Positions 35,561 through 45,351 of a stretch of 64,000 nt of DNA are shown piece after piece. Under the pieces are notes generated by a model, which saw only the letters and a list, made by a program, of their open reading frames with translations, was not told the DNA's origin and did no database searches. Made by a program: the position numbers and the translations under genes. Each line of letters opens with the position of its first letter. Positions within the stretch are counted from its first letter, which is position 1. Source of the DNA: Rhodococcus qingshengii (GTDB taxonomy: Bacteria; Actinomycetota; Actinomycetes; Mycobacteriales; Mycobacteriaceae); NCBI RefSeq assembly GCF_021025955.1, contig NZ_JAJNCL010000004.1, positions 1 to 64,000 on the forward strand, in the 5' to 3' direction.

Positions 35561-37274
35561 GGTCGACCGCCGTCTTTTCAGCTGCAGGTGCCTTGGTGGT
35601 CTCGGCCTTCTTTGCACGCTCGACGATGTCGAGTACGGCCAGGTAACCGAAAGTCATTGCGGGACCGATGGTCGCGCCTGGTCCGGCGTAGGTGTGGCCC
35701 ATGACCGGAGCGCTCGCGTTGCCAGCGGCGTAGAGGCCGTCGATGACGCTTCCGTCTTCGCGTAGTGCTCGGCCGTTGACGTCGGTGCAGATACCTCCCT
35801 TGGTGCCGAGATCGCCCGGAACCATCTTGATGGCGTAGAACGGAGCCTTGCTGATTTCGGCGAGGCTGGGGTTCTTCAGTCGGGGATCGCCGTAGTACGC
35901 GTCGTAACCACTGTCGCCGCGTCCGAAGTCCTCGTCCTTGCCGTTGCGCGCGAAGCCGTTGAACCGATCGACGGTTTCGGTCAGCGATGCGACGGGAAGC
36001 CCTGTCTTCTCGGCCAATTCGGCGATGGTTCCCGCCTTGACCACGATGCCGGCCTTGAGCCAGCGGCCGGGGAAGGGGGAGCGGGGAGTGATACCGGCAA
36101 ACGTGTAGCGGTTGCGATAGCGCTGATCGAGAATCATCCAGGTCGGGATGTTCTCGCCGGGGCCCTCGCCCTGACCGTACTCACCGCCGTACATCGCATG
36201 GGTTGCCTCGACGTACGGAGCAGCCTCGTTGCCGAAGCGCTTGCCCGACATGTTGACCATCATGCAGCCCGGGAGGGTGCGCTCGGATAGAGCGAACCAC
36301 GGTCCGCCGGTCAGCGGAATGGACGGGCCCCACCAGGCGTCGTCCATGAAATCGACTGCAGCGCCCACTTCTTGGCCTGCGCGGATGCCGTCGCCGGTGT
36401 TTGCCTTCGCACCGACGGTCCATTCGGTGCCGATGGGTGCGCGCTGGTACTTCTCACGCATTTCCTTGTTGTGCTCGAATCCGCCCGATCCCAACACAAC
36501 TCCGTGGCGAGCGCGGATGACCTGCTCCTCGCCGTCGACCATGACGTTTACGCCGCGAACTGCGCCGTCTTCGGTGTACAGGGAGGTCAGTGGGGTGTTC
36601 AGCAGGATGGGTACTCCGGCGGACTGAAGTCCGAGTCGAATACCGGCGACCAGTGCCTGGCCGCGAACCAGCAGATCCTTCTTGGTGGCCTTGGCTGCGA
36701 GGAAGCGCATGCCGACCTTCATGGCGCGCAGGGGTCCGCGAGGATTGCGCATCAGCAGGTTGAGCCACTTGTAGTCGGCCTGGGTGATGACGAAGTTCTT
36801 GGGGGCTTTGACGTAGTCGGGCTCGAGGTTCTTGCGGTCGGCGCCCAACTTGTTGCCGTCGAACGGGGTGGGCTCGACACTGCGGCCACCGAGGCGTCCG
36901 CCGGGTGCTTCCGGGTAGTAGTCGGAGTAGCCGGGAACCCACTGCAGTTCGAGAGGGCTGTTCTTCAACACGAACGAGAGCATCTCGGGGCCGCGCTCGA
37001 GATAGGTGTCGATGCGTTCGGGAGCGACGACGTCGCCGATGATGCTGTGCAGGTAGGAACGTGCAGCCTCCGGCGTATCGGTGACACCGTCCGCTTGAAG
37101 TGCCTCGTTGTTGGGGATCCAGACCCCACCACCGGAACGGGCGGTAGATCCGCCGTAGTGGGCGGCTTTCTCCACGATGACCACGCTCAAGCCCTGGTGG
37201 GCTGCGGTCAAGGCCGCTGTCATACCTGCGGCACCACTGCCGACGACGACGATGTCGTATTCCTGCTTGCTCAT
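35550..37274 (-). CDS. kstD: 3-ketosteroid delta-1-dehydrogenase
   Basis: A 574-residue FAD flavoprotein that introduces the C1-C2 double bond into 3-keto-4-ene steroids, one of the two steps that make the unstable 9-hydroxy-diene and open ring B. The N-terminal VVVGSGAAGMTAALTAAH and GGSTARSGGGVWIP hold FAD, and the C-terminal NASAPVMGHTYAGPGATIGPAMTFGY is the second FAD region of the KstD family; YSDYYPEAPGG is also typical. It resembles the KstD3/Rv3537 group more than KstD1. The start at 37274 lies two bases from a KstR-type operator and no ribosome site precedes it. Confidence 0.95.
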   Translation of the reverse strand: MSKQEYDIVVVGSGAAGMTAALTAAHQGLSVVIVEKAAHYGGSTARSGGGVWIPNNEALQADGVTDTPEAARSYLHSIIGDVVAPERIDTYLERGPEMLSFVLKNSPLELQWVPGYSDYYPEAPGGRLGGRSVEPTPFDGNKLGADRKNLEPDYVKAPKNFVITQADYKWLNLLMRNPRGPLRAMKVGMRFLAAKATKKDLLVRGQALVAGIRLGLQSAGVPILLNTPLTSLYTEDGAVRGVNVMVDGEEQVIRARHGVVLGSGGFEHNKEMREKYQRAPIGTEWTVGAKANTGDGIRAGQEVGAAVDFMDDAWWGPSIPLTGGPWFALSERTLPGCMMVNMSGKRFGNEAAPYVEATHAMYGGEYGQGEGPGENIPTWMILDQRYRNRYTFAGITPRSPFPGRWLKAGIVVKAGTIAELAEKTGLPVASLTETVDRFNGFARNGKDEDFGRGDSGYDAYYGDPRLKNPSLAEISKAPFYAIKMVPGDLGTKGGICTDVNGRALREDGSVIDGLYAAGNASAPVMGHTYAGPGATIGPAMTFGYLAVLDIVERAKKAETTKAPAAEKTAVDHAN

Positions 37275-37275
37275 G

Positions 37276-37289
37276 TAGAACACGTTATA
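37276..37289. promoter_or_regulatory. KstR-type operator in the kstD / Kst4D-like divergent promoter
   Basis: TAGAACACGTTATA fits the TnnAACnnGTTnnA consensus known for KstR. On the minus strand its outer half doubles as a TATAAC -10 element nine bases before the kstD ATG, which predicts a leaderless message. The same 18 bases (37275-37292) recur before kshA. Confidence 0.85.
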
Positions 37290-37389
37290 GAATGATGGGG
37301 GTGTCAGTCCATGCTTTCTGCCAGGAAGTATTTCCGGACGTTGTCATTGATAACGAAACACGTTGCAGTGAGATTGAGGATGGTGCGGT

Positions 37390-38988
37390 GTGACCTGGGA
37401 TACTTCGGTTGACGTCCTTGTGGTCGGGTTCGGTGTGGCGGGCGCCAGTGCGGCGCTCGAAGCGGTAGCGGCCGGTTCGTCGGTTTTGGCGATCGACCGA
37501 GCGCTCGGTGGTGGAGCCAGCACGATTTCCGGAGGAATCTACTACGCCGGCGGCGGCACCGTGATTCAAAAAGAAGCCGGTGTCGAGGACAGTCCCGAAG
37601 CCATGCTTGCCTACCTGAACCGCGAGGTCGGTGACGCGGTGACGCCGCAGACCCTGCGCCGGTTCGTCGACGAGAGTCCGGCGTCGATCGATTGGCTGCG
37701 CAGTCACGGCGTTCCGTTCGAGGCCTCACTGTGTCCGTACAAGACGTCGTATCCGAGCAACAAGCACTACCTCTACTTCTCGGGTAGCGAATCTGCCGGC
37801 GGGTTCCGTGACATCGCGAAACCTGCTCCGCGCGGTCATCGCGCCAAGGGGCGTGGCACGTCGGGAAAGATGCTCTACGGCCCGCTCGCGAAGTCCGCGG
37901 AGGCCAAGGGCGTCCAGTTGCTCGGCCAGACGCGAGCTGACCGGCTGATCATCCAGGACGGCCGGGTGATCGGCGTCGAAGCGCTGACGCTTCGTGACGC
38001 ACCTGCCGGAGTTCGACGCCGGCACGCGACGCTCGGATCCCTGTCCTCCAAGCCCGGCGTCTACGCGCCGCAGTTGCGCACGATTCTCGACGGACTCATC
38101 GCAACGATCGAGAAGAAGCACGCCAAGCGGATTCGCATCCAGGCACGCGGCGGCGTGATCCTCAGCGCCGGCGGCTTCGTGTCCAATCGCGAGATGATGC
38201 GCACCCATGCTCCCGCCTACAAGGGCGGTATCCCGCTGGGCACCTCCGGGGACGACGGTAAAGGCATCAACCTCGGTATCGAAGCCGGGGGCGCCACCGA
38301 CAAGCTCGGCAATGTTTCCGCCTGGCGATTCATCGTCCCGCCGAGTGCTTTTCTCGGTTCCGTCCTGGTGGGTGAATCCGGCGAGCGGATCGTCGACGAG
38401 TCCCGGTACGGTGCCGCTCTCGGTCAGGCGATGGCAGAGAAGAGCCGCGGAATCGGTTGGCTGCTGGCAGATTCCGAACTCGTTCGCGAAGCGAAATCTC
38501 AGATCAGTGACCAGTCGATGTGGTTCCAGCGGGTGCAGACCACCGGAATGATGCGTACTGCAGTGCGTGGCAACACCATTGCCGAGGTCGCCCGCAAAGC
38601 GGGGATAGACGTCGCCGGCCTTCAATCCACCGTCGACGCGCACAACTCCGCTGCCGCTGCCGGACAACCTGATCCGATGGGCAAACCGTCGGACTTCGTC
38701 AGGCCGATACTGTCTGCGCCGTTCACAATGTACGACGTCTCGATCAAGCCCAACATGATGAATCCGTGCCCGATGCTCACGCTCGGTGGATTGGTGGTCG
38801 ACGAATCGTCCGGCATGGTGAAAAACGAGTCAGGGGAGGGTATCCCAGGTCTGTATGCCGCTGGCCGTACCGCCGTCGGTATCTGTTCCAACTCGTATGT
38901 GAGCGGATTGTCGCTCGCCGACTGCGTGTTCTCCGGCCGTCGTGCCGCCCAGCATGCAGCCACATTCGCAACAGTCGGAAAGGCCTGA
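37390..38988 (+). CDS. FAD-dependent 3-ketosteroid dehydrogenase, Kst4D-like
   Basis: A 532-residue flavoprotein of the fumarate-reductase/KstD superfamily. [18 protein letters not shown] binds ADP, and IAKPAPRGH and [10 protein letters not shown] resemble the 3-ketosteroid delta-4-(5-alpha)-dehydrogenase of R. jostii. The C-terminal [15 protein letters not shown] keeps the Tyr-x-Ser pair that is catalytic in that enzyme. It probably desaturates 5-alpha-3-ketosteroids, feeding saturated steroids into the ring pathway. It starts with GTG and is the first gene of the hsaEGF operon (3 bases to hsaE). Specificity is inferred from resemblance only. Confidence 0.75.
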   Translation: MTWDTSVDVLVVGFGVAGASAALEAVAAGSSVLAIDRALGGGASTISGGIYYAGGGTVIQKEAGVEDSPEAMLAYLNREVGDAVTPQTLRRFVDESPASIDWLRSHGVPFEASLCPYKTSYPSNKHYLYFSGSESAGGFRDIAKPAPRGHRAKGRGTSGKMLYGPLAKSAEAKGVQLLGQTRADRLIIQDGRVIGVEALTLRDAPAGVRRRHATLGSLSSKPGVYAPQLRTILDGLIATIEKKHAKRIRIQARGGVILSAGGFVSNREMMRTHAPAYKGGIPLGTSGDDGKGINLGIEAGGATDKLGNVSAWRFIVPPSAFLGSVLVGESGERIVDESRYGAALGQAMAEKSRGIGWLLADSELVREAKSQISDQSMWFQRVQTTGMMRTAVRGNTIAEVARKAGIDVAGLQSTVDAHNSAAAAGQPDPMGKPSDFVRPILSAPFTMYDVSIKPNMMNPCPMLTLGGLVVDESSGMVKNESGEGIPGLYAAGRTAVGICSNSYVSGLSLADCVFSGRRAAQHAATFATVGKA

Positions 38989-38991
38989 AAG

Positions 38992-39777
38992 ATGCTCTCG
39001 ACGCAGATCCGCGGCGAACTTGCCGACCATCTCGATTCGGCGGAACGGGACCGCGCTCCGATCAGTCCGCTGATCGCCGCGTATCCGGACATCGACGTCG
39101 TCGACGCTTACGAGATCCAGCTCATCAACATCCGGCGTCGTGTTGCCGGTGGCGCAAAGGTGGTCGGACACAAGGTCGGGCTCTCGTCACTGGCCATGCA
39201 GCAGATGATGGGCGTCGACGAGCCCGATTACGGTCACCTGCTCGCCGAGATGGAAGAGTTCGAGAACCGTCCGGTCGACACGTCGCGCTTCTGCTTTCCA
39301 CGCGTCGAGGTGGAGGTTGCCTTCATTCTGGGAGCAGATCTGCCGGGCGCCGGGTGCACCGAACAGGACGTCATCGACGCCACTGTCGCCTACGCGCCGT
39401 CCATCGAATTGATCGACAGCCGGATCAAGGACTGGAAGATCGGCCTCTCGGACACCATCGCGGACAACGCCTCCTCGGCGGGGTTCATCCTCGGCAAGGA
39501 ACGAGTTCGCCCGTCGGACATCGACATCAAGGCGATCGACGCGGTGCTGACCTGCAACGGCGAGCGGATTGCGGAGGGGCGCAGCGATGCGGTTCTCGGG
39601 AACCCTGTCACCGCTGTCGCGTGGTTGGCGCAGAAGGTCGACACGTTCGGAGTTCGGCTCAAGGCCGGCGACATCGTTCTGCCGGGTTCGTGCACGCGAG
39701 CGATCGACGCTCATCCAGGCGACAACTTCCGAGCCGAGTTCAGCGGCCTCGGCTCCGTCTCTCTTCAGTTCACCTAG
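38992..39777 (+). CDS. hsaE: 2-hydroxyhexa-2,4-dienoate hydratase
   Basis: A 261-residue enzyme of the 2-keto-4-pentenoate hydratase/FAH family. It hydrates the C6 product released by HsaD from steroid ring A, giving 4-hydroxy-2-oxohexanoate. Metal-binding acids sit in [10 protein letters not shown] and [13 protein letters not shown], and GHKVGLSS is the family N-terminal motif. Order hsaE-hsaG-hsaF and the flanking kstD gene identify it as the steroid member rather than a biphenyl or phenylpropionate homologue. Confidence 0.92.
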   Translation: MLSTQIRGELADHLDSAERDRAPISPLIAAYPDIDVVDAYEIQLINIRRRVAGGAKVVGHKVGLSSLAMQQMMGVDEPDYGHLLAEMEEFENRPVDTSRFCFPRVEVEVAFILGADLPGAGCTEQDVIDATVAYAPSIELIDSRIKDWKIGLSDTIADNASSAGFILGKERVRPSDIDIKAIDAVLTCNGERIAEGRSDAVLGNPVTAVAWLAQKVDTFGVRLKAGDIVLPGSCTRAIDAHPGDNFRAEFSGLGSVSLQFT

Positions 39778-39785
39778 GAGTAGTC

Positions 39786-40688
39786 ATGACCAAGGCAAGT
39801 GTGGCGATCGTCGGATCGGGAAACATCAGCACCGATCTGTTGTACAAACTGCAGCGCTCCGAGTGGCTCGAGCCGCGATGGATGATCGGAATCGATCCCG
39901 AGAGTGAAGGATTGGCACGCGCTCGCAAGATGGGACTCGAGACCTCCGCCGAGGGCGTCGACTGGTTGCTGAACCAGGCGGAGAAACCGGACCTGGTCTT
40001 CGAGGCGACGTCGGCATACGTGCACCGCGAGGCAGCACCCCGCTACGAGGCCGCCGGTATCCGTGCCGTCGACCTGACTCCGGCCGCGGTCGGCCCGGCT
40101 GTGGTTCCGCCCGCGAACCTGCGTGAGCACCTGGACGCGCCCAACGTCAACATGATCACTTGCGGTGGGCAGGCAACCATTCCGATCGTCTACGCGGTGT
40201 CGCGTGTCGTCGACGTGGCGTACGCCGAGATCGTCGCCTCTGTTGCATCGTTGTCCGCCGGCCCGGGAACTCGCGCGAACATCGACGAGTTCACCAAGAC
40301 CACCAGCCGCGGTATCGAGACCATCGGCGGTGCCCAGCGCGGTAAGGCGATCATCATCCTCAACCCCGCAGACCCGCCGATGATCATGCGCGACACCATC
40401 TTCTGCGCCATTCCTGAGGACGCCGATCGAGCCGCGATCACCGACTCCATTCACCGCGTCGTCAAGGACATCCAGCAGTACGTGCCGGGTTACCGGTTGC
40501 TCAACGAACCGCAGTTCGACGAACCGAGCCTCGTTTCCGGTGGCTATGCCACAGTCACCACGTTCGTCGAGGTCGAAGGCGCAGGCGACTTCCTGCCCCC
40601 GTACGCGGGCAACCTCGACATCATGACGGCAGCAGCCACCAAGGTGGGCGAGGAAATCGCCCAGAAGCTTCTGAGTGTGAAGGCATGA
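39786..40688 (+). CDS. hsaG: propanal/acetaldehyde dehydrogenase (acylating)
   Basis: A 300-residue acylating aldehyde dehydrogenase that converts propanal and NAD+ with CoA into propionyl-CoA. The NAD-binding fold is [17 protein letters not shown] and the catalytic Cys is in [12 protein letters not shown]. It is channelled directly from the aldolase in this family, and its stop overlaps the hsaF start (ATGA), consistent with a HsaF-HsaG complex. The ATG at 39786 follows AGGAG. Confidence 0.95.
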   Translation: MTKASVAIVGSGNISTDLLYKLQRSEWLEPRWMIGIDPESEGLARARKMGLETSAEGVDWLLNQAEKPDLVFEATSAYVHREAAPRYEAAGIRAVDLTPAAVGPAVVPPANLREHLDAPNVNMITCGGQATIPIVYAVSRVVDVAYAEIVASVASLSAGPGTRANIDEFTKTTSRGIETIGGAQRGKAIIILNPADPPMIMRDTIFCAIPEDADRAAITDSIHRVVKDIQQYVPGYRLLNEPQFDEPSLVSGGYATVTTFVEVEGAGDFLPPYAGNLDIMTAAATKVGEEIAQKLLSVKA

Positions 40689-41728
40689 GCGACATGATTC
40701 ATTTCGATTCGAGCTGGGACATCCGCGTCACCGACACGTCGCTGCGCGACGGCTCCCACCACAAGCGTCATCAGTTCACCGTCGAAGAAGTACGGGCCAT
40801 CGTCGGTGCCCTCGACGGAGCCGGAGTGCCGGTCATCGAGGTCACTCACGGCGACGGCCTCGGCGGGTCCTCCTTCAACTACGGCTTCTCGAAGACTCCC
40901 GAGCAGGAACTGATCAAAGCTGCAGTCGAGACGGCGACCAACGCGAAGATCGCCTTCCTGATGCTGCCCGGGTTGGGCATCAAGGACGACATCGTCATCG
41001 CGCAGGACAACGGTGCGTCCATCTGCCGCATCGCAACTCACTGCACCGAGGCAGACGTATCCATCCAGCACTTCGGCCTCGCGCGTGAGCGTGGACTCGA
41101 AACAGTCGGATTCCTCATGATGGCTCACTCGATTCCGCCGGAGAAGCTGGCCAAGCAGGCTCGCATCATGGCCGACGCGGGTTGCCAGTGTGTGTACGTG
41201 GTCGACTCGGCCGGCGCGCTGGTACTCGAGCAGGTATCCGATCGCGTCGAGGCACTGGTTCAGGAACTCGGCAGCGATGCTCAGGTCGGCTTCCACGGCC
41301 ACGAGAACCTGGGCCTGGGCGTCGCCAATTCTATTGCGGCAGTTCGTGCGGGCGCCAAGCAGATCGACGGTAGCACCCGTCGTTTCGGTGCGGGTGCCGG
41401 CAACGCCCCGGTCGAGGCCTTGGTCGGTGTTTGCGACAAGATCGGAGTCAAGACCGGTATCGACTTCTTCGCGATCGCCGATGCTGCCGAAGACGTTGTG
41501 CGCCCGGCAATGCCGCAGGAGTGCCTGCTCGATCGTCAGGCACTGATGATGGGCTACGCCGGCGTGTACTCGAGCTTCCTCAAGCATGCCGAGCGTCAGG
41601 CCGAGCGGTACGGAGTGTCGTCCGCGGAACTGTTGGTTCGCGCAGGTAAGCGCAAGTTGGTCGGCGGACAGGAAGATCAGTTGATCGACATCGCGCTGGA
41701 ACTCCAGCGCGAAGCAGCGGCTTCCTAG
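40685..41728 (+). CDS. hsaF: 4-hydroxy-2-oxohexanoate aldolase
   Basis: A 347-residue class-II aldolase of the DmpG/BphI type that splits 4-hydroxy-2-oxohexanoate into pyruvate and propanal. The [11 protein letters not shown] segment supplies a metal Asp and catalytic His, [12 protein letters not shown] gives the two metal His, and the C-terminal DmpG-like communication domain ([18 protein letters not shown]) contacts the dehydrogenase. Completes the C6 branch of ring degradation. Confidence 0.95.
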   Translation: MSDMIHFDSSWDIRVTDTSLRDGSHHKRHQFTVEEVRAIVGALDGAGVPVIEVTHGDGLGGSSFNYGFSKTPEQELIKAAVETATNAKIAFLMLPGLGIKDDIVIAQDNGASICRIATHCTEADVSIQHFGLARERGLETVGFLMMAHSIPPEKLAKQARIMADAGCQCVYVVDSAGALVLEQVSDRVEALVQELGSDAQVGFHGHENLGLGVANSIAAVRAGAKQIDGSTRRFGAGAGNAPVEALVGVCDKIGVKTGIDFFAIADAAEDVVRPAMPQECLLDRQALMMGYAGVYSSFLKHAERQAERYGVSSAELLVRAGKRKLVGGQEDQLIDIALELQREAAAS

Positions 41729-41731
41729 CCC

Positions 41732-42484
41732 ATGGCAGACGTACTGGCCGGAAAAGTGGCTTTGGTGACCGGCGCGTCCTCGGGGTTGGGGCGCGCCGTC
41801 ACCGAGATTCTCCACCGCAGGGGCGCAAAGGTTTTCGGTATCGCCCGCGACAAGGAAAAGCTGCGGCAGTCGATGGTCGAGGTGGTCGGCACGGACGGTG
41901 AGCGTCGTTACGCAGCGACGGACGTCTCGGATTCTGCTCAGTGTGATGCGGCCGTGCAAGCGTGTGTCGACGCGTTCGGTGGTATCGACATCCTCGTCAA
42001 CGTGGCGGGATCGCACTCGCTTCGTCATACGGCAGACATTGCGGATTCCGAATGGGCACATGATCTGGCGGTCAATCTGAACGGGCCTTTCTTCCTTTCC
42101 CGCGCAGCACTGCCGCACTTGCTGGAACGGGGCGGCAACATCGTCAACGTCTCCTCGATCGCGGGGCTGGAAGGGCAGGCGTACTCGGCTGGATACTGCG
42201 CTGCCAAGCACGGACTCATCGGACTGACCCGTGCGATGGCGATGGAGTTCACCGGACAATCTCTGCGTGTCAACGCAATCTGCCCCGGCGGCATGATGAC
42301 TCCTCAAGTCACTGGATTCACCTTCCCAGACGGAGTCGACTTCGATCTCGTTATGAAGGTTGCCTCGCCGCGTGGCTTGATGGAAGCCGAGGACGTTGCG
42401 AAGATGGTGGCTTTCGTGGCCTCCGACGACGCCTCGGCGATACACGGGGCCGTCTACTCGGTCGACAACGGAAAAATGGCATGA
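41732..42484 (+). CDS. short-chain dehydrogenase in the hsaEGF operon
   Basis: A 250-residue SDR, starting three bases after hsaF. The nucleotide motif is TGASSGLG, the NNAG-equivalent is VNVAGS, and Ser-Tyr-Lys are in NVSSIAG and YCAAKHG. No steroid specificity can be read from sequence; position in the operon suggests oxidation of a hydroxysteroid or a ring-cleavage intermediate. It overlaps the VOC gene by ATGA. The homologous mycobacterial hsaEGF cluster, as I recall it, lacks this pair. Confidence 0.85.
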   Translation: MADVLAGKVALVTGASSGLGRAVTEILHRRGAKVFGIARDKEKLRQSMVEVVGTDGERRYAATDVSDSAQCDAAVQACVDAFGGIDILVNVAGSHSLRHTADIADSEWAHDLAVNLNGPFFLSRAALPHLLERGGNIVNVSSIAGLEGQAYSAGYCAAKHGLIGLTRAMAMEFTGQSLRVNAICPGGMMTPQVTGFTFPDGVDFDLVMKVASPRGLMEAEDVAKMVAFVASDDASAIHGAVYSVDNGKMA

Positions 42485-42969
42485 CCCCGTTGGTCTCGGG
42501 ACCGATCTTCCAGATCTGCTGGGTGGTCGAGGACATCGAGGCTGCCGAACAGGAGTTCACTCGGCAGTGGGGAGTGGAGCGGTGGCTGCGTATGCCAGAC
42601 ATCGCCTTTGGCCCCGAGACCACAACGTATCGCGGGGAGCCCGCGGACTATGTCGTACACGTGTCGATCGGATATGCCGGCAGCCAACAACTCGAGCTGA
42701 TCCAACCAGTGTCCGGACGCAACCTGTACACGGAATTCCTGGAGACCCACGGCGTCGGAGTTCATCACCTGGCCTGGGTTCCGGACAATTACGAGGCCAC
42801 TTTGCTCGAGGCCGAGCGTCGCGGAATGCCGGTGGTGCAACAGGGCCGGATAGAGGGCGCCGGCATGGAGTTCTCCTACCTCGATGCCGGGCCGTTGGGC
42901 GGATACGTCGAGTTGATGAAGCTCTCGCCCGAGATTCGGTTGATGTTCGCTTCGCTCATTCCTGATTGA
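42481..42969 (+). CDS. VOC-superfamily protein in the hsaEGF operon
   Basis: A 162-residue glyoxalase/dioxygenase-fold protein with the two-module metal ligands apparent as FQICWVVED near the start and VHHLAWVPD plus YVELMKLS later, similar in pattern to methylmalonyl-CoA epimerase relatives. Being the last gene of the operon and coupled to the SDR, it may isomerise or epimerise a steroid-derived intermediate. Function unknown. Its last 14 bases overlap the convergent FAD monooxygenase. Confidence 0.8.
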   Translation: MTPLVSGPIFQICWVVEDIEAAEQEFTRQWGVERWLRMPDIAFGPETTTYRGEPADYVVHVSIGYAGSQQLELIQPVSGRNLYTEFLETHGVGVHHLAWVPDNYEATLLEAERRGMPVVQQGRIEGAGMEFSYLDAGPLGGYVELMKLSPEIRLMFASLIPD

Positions 42970-44563
42970 CGGCAAACACTTTCGTGAAGTAGTCGGAAAC
43001 GTTCTCCGGGTGACCACGGAATCCGAGGTAGCCGTCGGGGCGAATGACCAGCGCCGCCGTACCTTCGACCCCGTACGCGGCGCACAGTTGCGAGTCGTTG
43101 TCCTCGATGATCGGCACCAACGAATCGACGGTCACGGTTCCCGGTGGCACTATCGCGTAGACGTCCAACATGCGGTGCGCTGATCTAATGGCGGCGTCGG
43201 CGACCTTCTCGAGGCTGTTGATGCTCTCTGCGGATCCGTCCGAAGTCAGCAGTAACGTGTGATCGACTCCGGACAGCAAGTCGAACAGCCGAATTGGATA
43301 CTGCACACCGCCTCGGCGCACCCCGCGTGCATCGGGTGCACGCTCGCCCGGTTGGACGTGTGGACTCGAAGAATCACGCCCGGTGTTCAGCGGACTCTCC
43401 GAGTAGTCGATCAACAATTGAGCCTGGCGCCGCATTGCCGTGTCGATCGAGGACTCTCCCGAACCGATTCCTTCTCGAGCATTTCGGACCGTCATCCCGA
43501 CGACTTCTTCACCGACCGGCCGCCTTTCGGCGTCGTAGGTCTCGAGAAGATCTGCTGTTGCAACGCGTTTGACAGCGAGCGCTATCTTCCATGCGAGATT
43601 GTGGGCGTCCTGGATCCCGGTGTTCATGCCTTGCGCGCCAGTCGGGGGATGGATGTGCGCGGCGTCGCCGGCGACAAAAACCCGTCCGCGACCGTAAGCG
43701 TCGACGATGCGGTGGCTGATGCGGAAGACCGAGGACCATCGCAGCATCGAGGCGGTTGTCGGTTGTGGGGAGAGTCTGTCGAGAACGGCTTGGACGTGAT
43801 GGAGTTCAGGTGTTTTGCCTGTTGAAAAGCCGTGTTGTACAGAGGCTTTGTTCGACGATTCGTCCGGCATCAACTCATCCGGAACGAGCATCGACATGCG
43901 GTACCGCTTGTGTCCGGGGAGCGGGATGCACACGAGTAGGTCGTCGGTGGTTCCGTCGTCGGCGGTGTGGTTGGCGCGGACGGAGTAGCCGCTGGGGATC
44001 GACCAGTCGACTTCGACGTCGCCGAGCATGTAGCTTTCGGCAAATGCGCCGCCCTCGAAGCTCAGGCCCAGCCCTTTGCGGACCACGCTGTGCGCGCCGT
44101 CGGAACCCACCAGGTACTGGGCCGTCACGGCGCTGCCGTCGCTAAGGGTGCAGGTGACGGCGTCGTCGGATTGTTCGAATGAGGAGAGGCCGACTCCGCG
44201 TTCGACGGTTGTTCCCAATTCGGCGAGGCGCTCGGTGAGGATGCGCTCCGTCGAGTACTGGGGCAGGCAGAGGAACCAGTAAGGAACGTCCTCGGGGAGG
44301 GTGAGGTCGACGCGGCCGACCTCGACGCCGTTCGTATACATGATTTGACCGCGCATCACTGTCGAGGCGTCGAGTGCCTGGCGGAGCACCCCCATGTTCT
44401 CGAAGAGTTCGAGAGTGCGTGGCTGAATCCCGACGGCTTTCGCGTATTGCCGCGGTTCGTCCAGGGGGTCGATTATTCGACATGAGATACCGCGTCTGCG
44501 TAGCTCGATCGCGGTGGTCAAACCGATCGGGCCGGCGCCCGCTACCAATACGTCGGTATCCAT
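42956..44563 (-). CDS. FAD-dependent aromatic/hydroxylating monooxygenase (PheA/TfdB/MhpA-like)
   Basis: A 535-residue flavoprotein hydroxylase. FAD sites are VAGAGPIGLTTAIELRRRG (GxGxxG), the DG motif GSDGAHSVVRKGLG, and GDAAHIHPPTGAQGMNTGIQDAHNLAWK. A thioredoxin-like C-terminal domain closes the protein. The family uses NAD(P)H and O2 to hydroxylate phenols, quinols or polyketides. The true start is the ATG at 44563; the upstream open frame is antisense to the HIT gene. Convergent with the hsaEGF operon, so a role on a steroid or phenolic intermediate is possible but unproven. Confidence 0.88.
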   Translation of the reverse strand: MDTDVLVAGAGPIGLTTAIELRRRGISCRIIDPLDEPRQYAKAVGIQPRTLELFENMGVLRQALDASTVMRGQIMYTNGVEVGRVDLTLPEDVPYWFLCLPQYSTERILTERLAELGTTVERGVGLSSFEQSDDAVTCTLSDGSAVTAQYLVGSDGAHSVVRKGLGLSFEGGAFAESYMLGDVEVDWSIPSGYSVRANHTADDGTTDDLLVCIPLPGHKRYRMSMLVPDELMPDESSNKASVQHGFSTGKTPELHHVQAVLDRLSPQPTTASMLRWSSVFRISHRIVDAYGRGRVFVAGDAAHIHPPTGAQGMNTGIQDAHNLAWKIALAVKRVATADLLETYDAERRPVGEEVVGMTVRNAREGIGSGESSIDTAMRRQAQLLIDYSESPLNTGRDSSSPHVQPGERAPDARGVRRGGVQYPIRLFDLLSGVDHTLLLTSDGSAESINSLEKVADAAIRSAHRMLDVYAIVPPGTVTVDSLVPIIEDNDSQLCAAYGVEGTAALVIRPDGYLGFRGHPENVSDYFTKVFAVNQE

Positions 44564-44703
44564 GAGGACCCACTCACGTCGGGGACAGTCGGTCATTTCA
44601 GTATGGGTAAGCGAACTTTTGTTTTGGGGAAATTCGCGCAGATCGGGCATTTTGGGGCTTTCTGCGCGGGTTGCAGACGTTGAGGTCGTGGGAATATCGC
44701 GAC

Positions 44704-45180
44704 GTGAAGGCAGACGAGTTGCATCATGAGCCGCCGGGGTACCGCTGCCCGTTCTGTCGCTACGCGCTGGGCGAGTTCGACGAGCACAACGCGTCGACCG
44801 ACCTGGTTGCTCGAACCGACCACGCAATCGCGCGGATTTCCCCGAAGTGGTGGCCGGGCAACCCTGGCCACGTACTTGTGTCACCGATCGAACACTTCGA
44901 GAATCTCTACACTTTGCCGACGAGCGTCGGGCACTCGGTGTTCGACCTGGTTCAGGCTGTGGCTGTTGCAATTCGTGAAGCCTACGGCTGCGACGGTGTC
45001 TCGACCAGGCAGCACAACGAACCGGCGGGCAACCAGGACGTCTGGCACCACCACGTCCATGTATTTCCGCGATACGAGGACGATCGCCTGTATTCCCGAC
45101 ATGGCGAGGCGGCATACGTTCCGCCTGAGGCTCGAGCGCTTTTCGGTGCACTTTTGCGCCCTCGATTCCCTGAACGCTGA
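44704..45180 (+). CDS. HIT-family nucleotide hydrolase-like protein
   Basis: A 158-residue histidine-triad protein with a CPFC zinc-type pair near residue 14 and the triad WHHHVHVFPRY near residue 115. HIT proteins hydrolyse nucleoside phosphoramidates or dinucleotides. The GTG at 44704 is favoured over a TTG at 44671. It is divergent from the monooxygenase and 172 bases before alkB, without an obvious functional link to either. Confidence 0.85.
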   Translation: MKADELHHEPPGYRCPFCRYALGEFDEHNASTDLVARTDHAIARISPKWWPGNPGHVLVSPIEHFENLYTLPTSVGHSVFDLVQAVAVAIREAYGCDGVSTRQHNEPAGNQDVWHHHVHVFPRYEDDRLYSRHGEAAYVPPEARALFGALLRPRFPER

Positions 45181-45203
45181 TCTGCCGCCGCATCCTGCTG
45201 ATG

Positions 45204-45223
45204 TACAAATCTGTGTATTTGTA
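45204..45223. promoter_or_regulatory. palindrome upstream of alkB, candidate TetR operator
   Basis: Perfect 7-bp arms TACAAAT / ATTTGTA separated by six bases. A second inverted repeat, GACAAA-N9-TTTGTC (45247-45267), lies 24 bases further and shares the ACAAA/TTTGT half-sites. Both precede alkB and could bind the TetR regulator at the end of the operon. A TTGACA (45245-45250) overlaps the second repeat. Confidence 0.55.
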
Positions 45224-45351
45224 AAATTTTTACCTTCCAAATCGTTGACAAAACACCATAATTTGTCCACTCTCTACACATAGATGTTGTCCGTGTCGCG
45301 GATTGTCGCGCAGGACGCACTAACTGATCCGAACGAGAACTGGAGAATTCG

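Noticed and set aside
40544-42445. Very long minus-strand frame (633 codons) opposite hsaG, hsaF and the SDR
   Set aside because: It is antisense to three well-supported catabolic genes; long antisense frames arise from GC-rich third positions and it has no family features.
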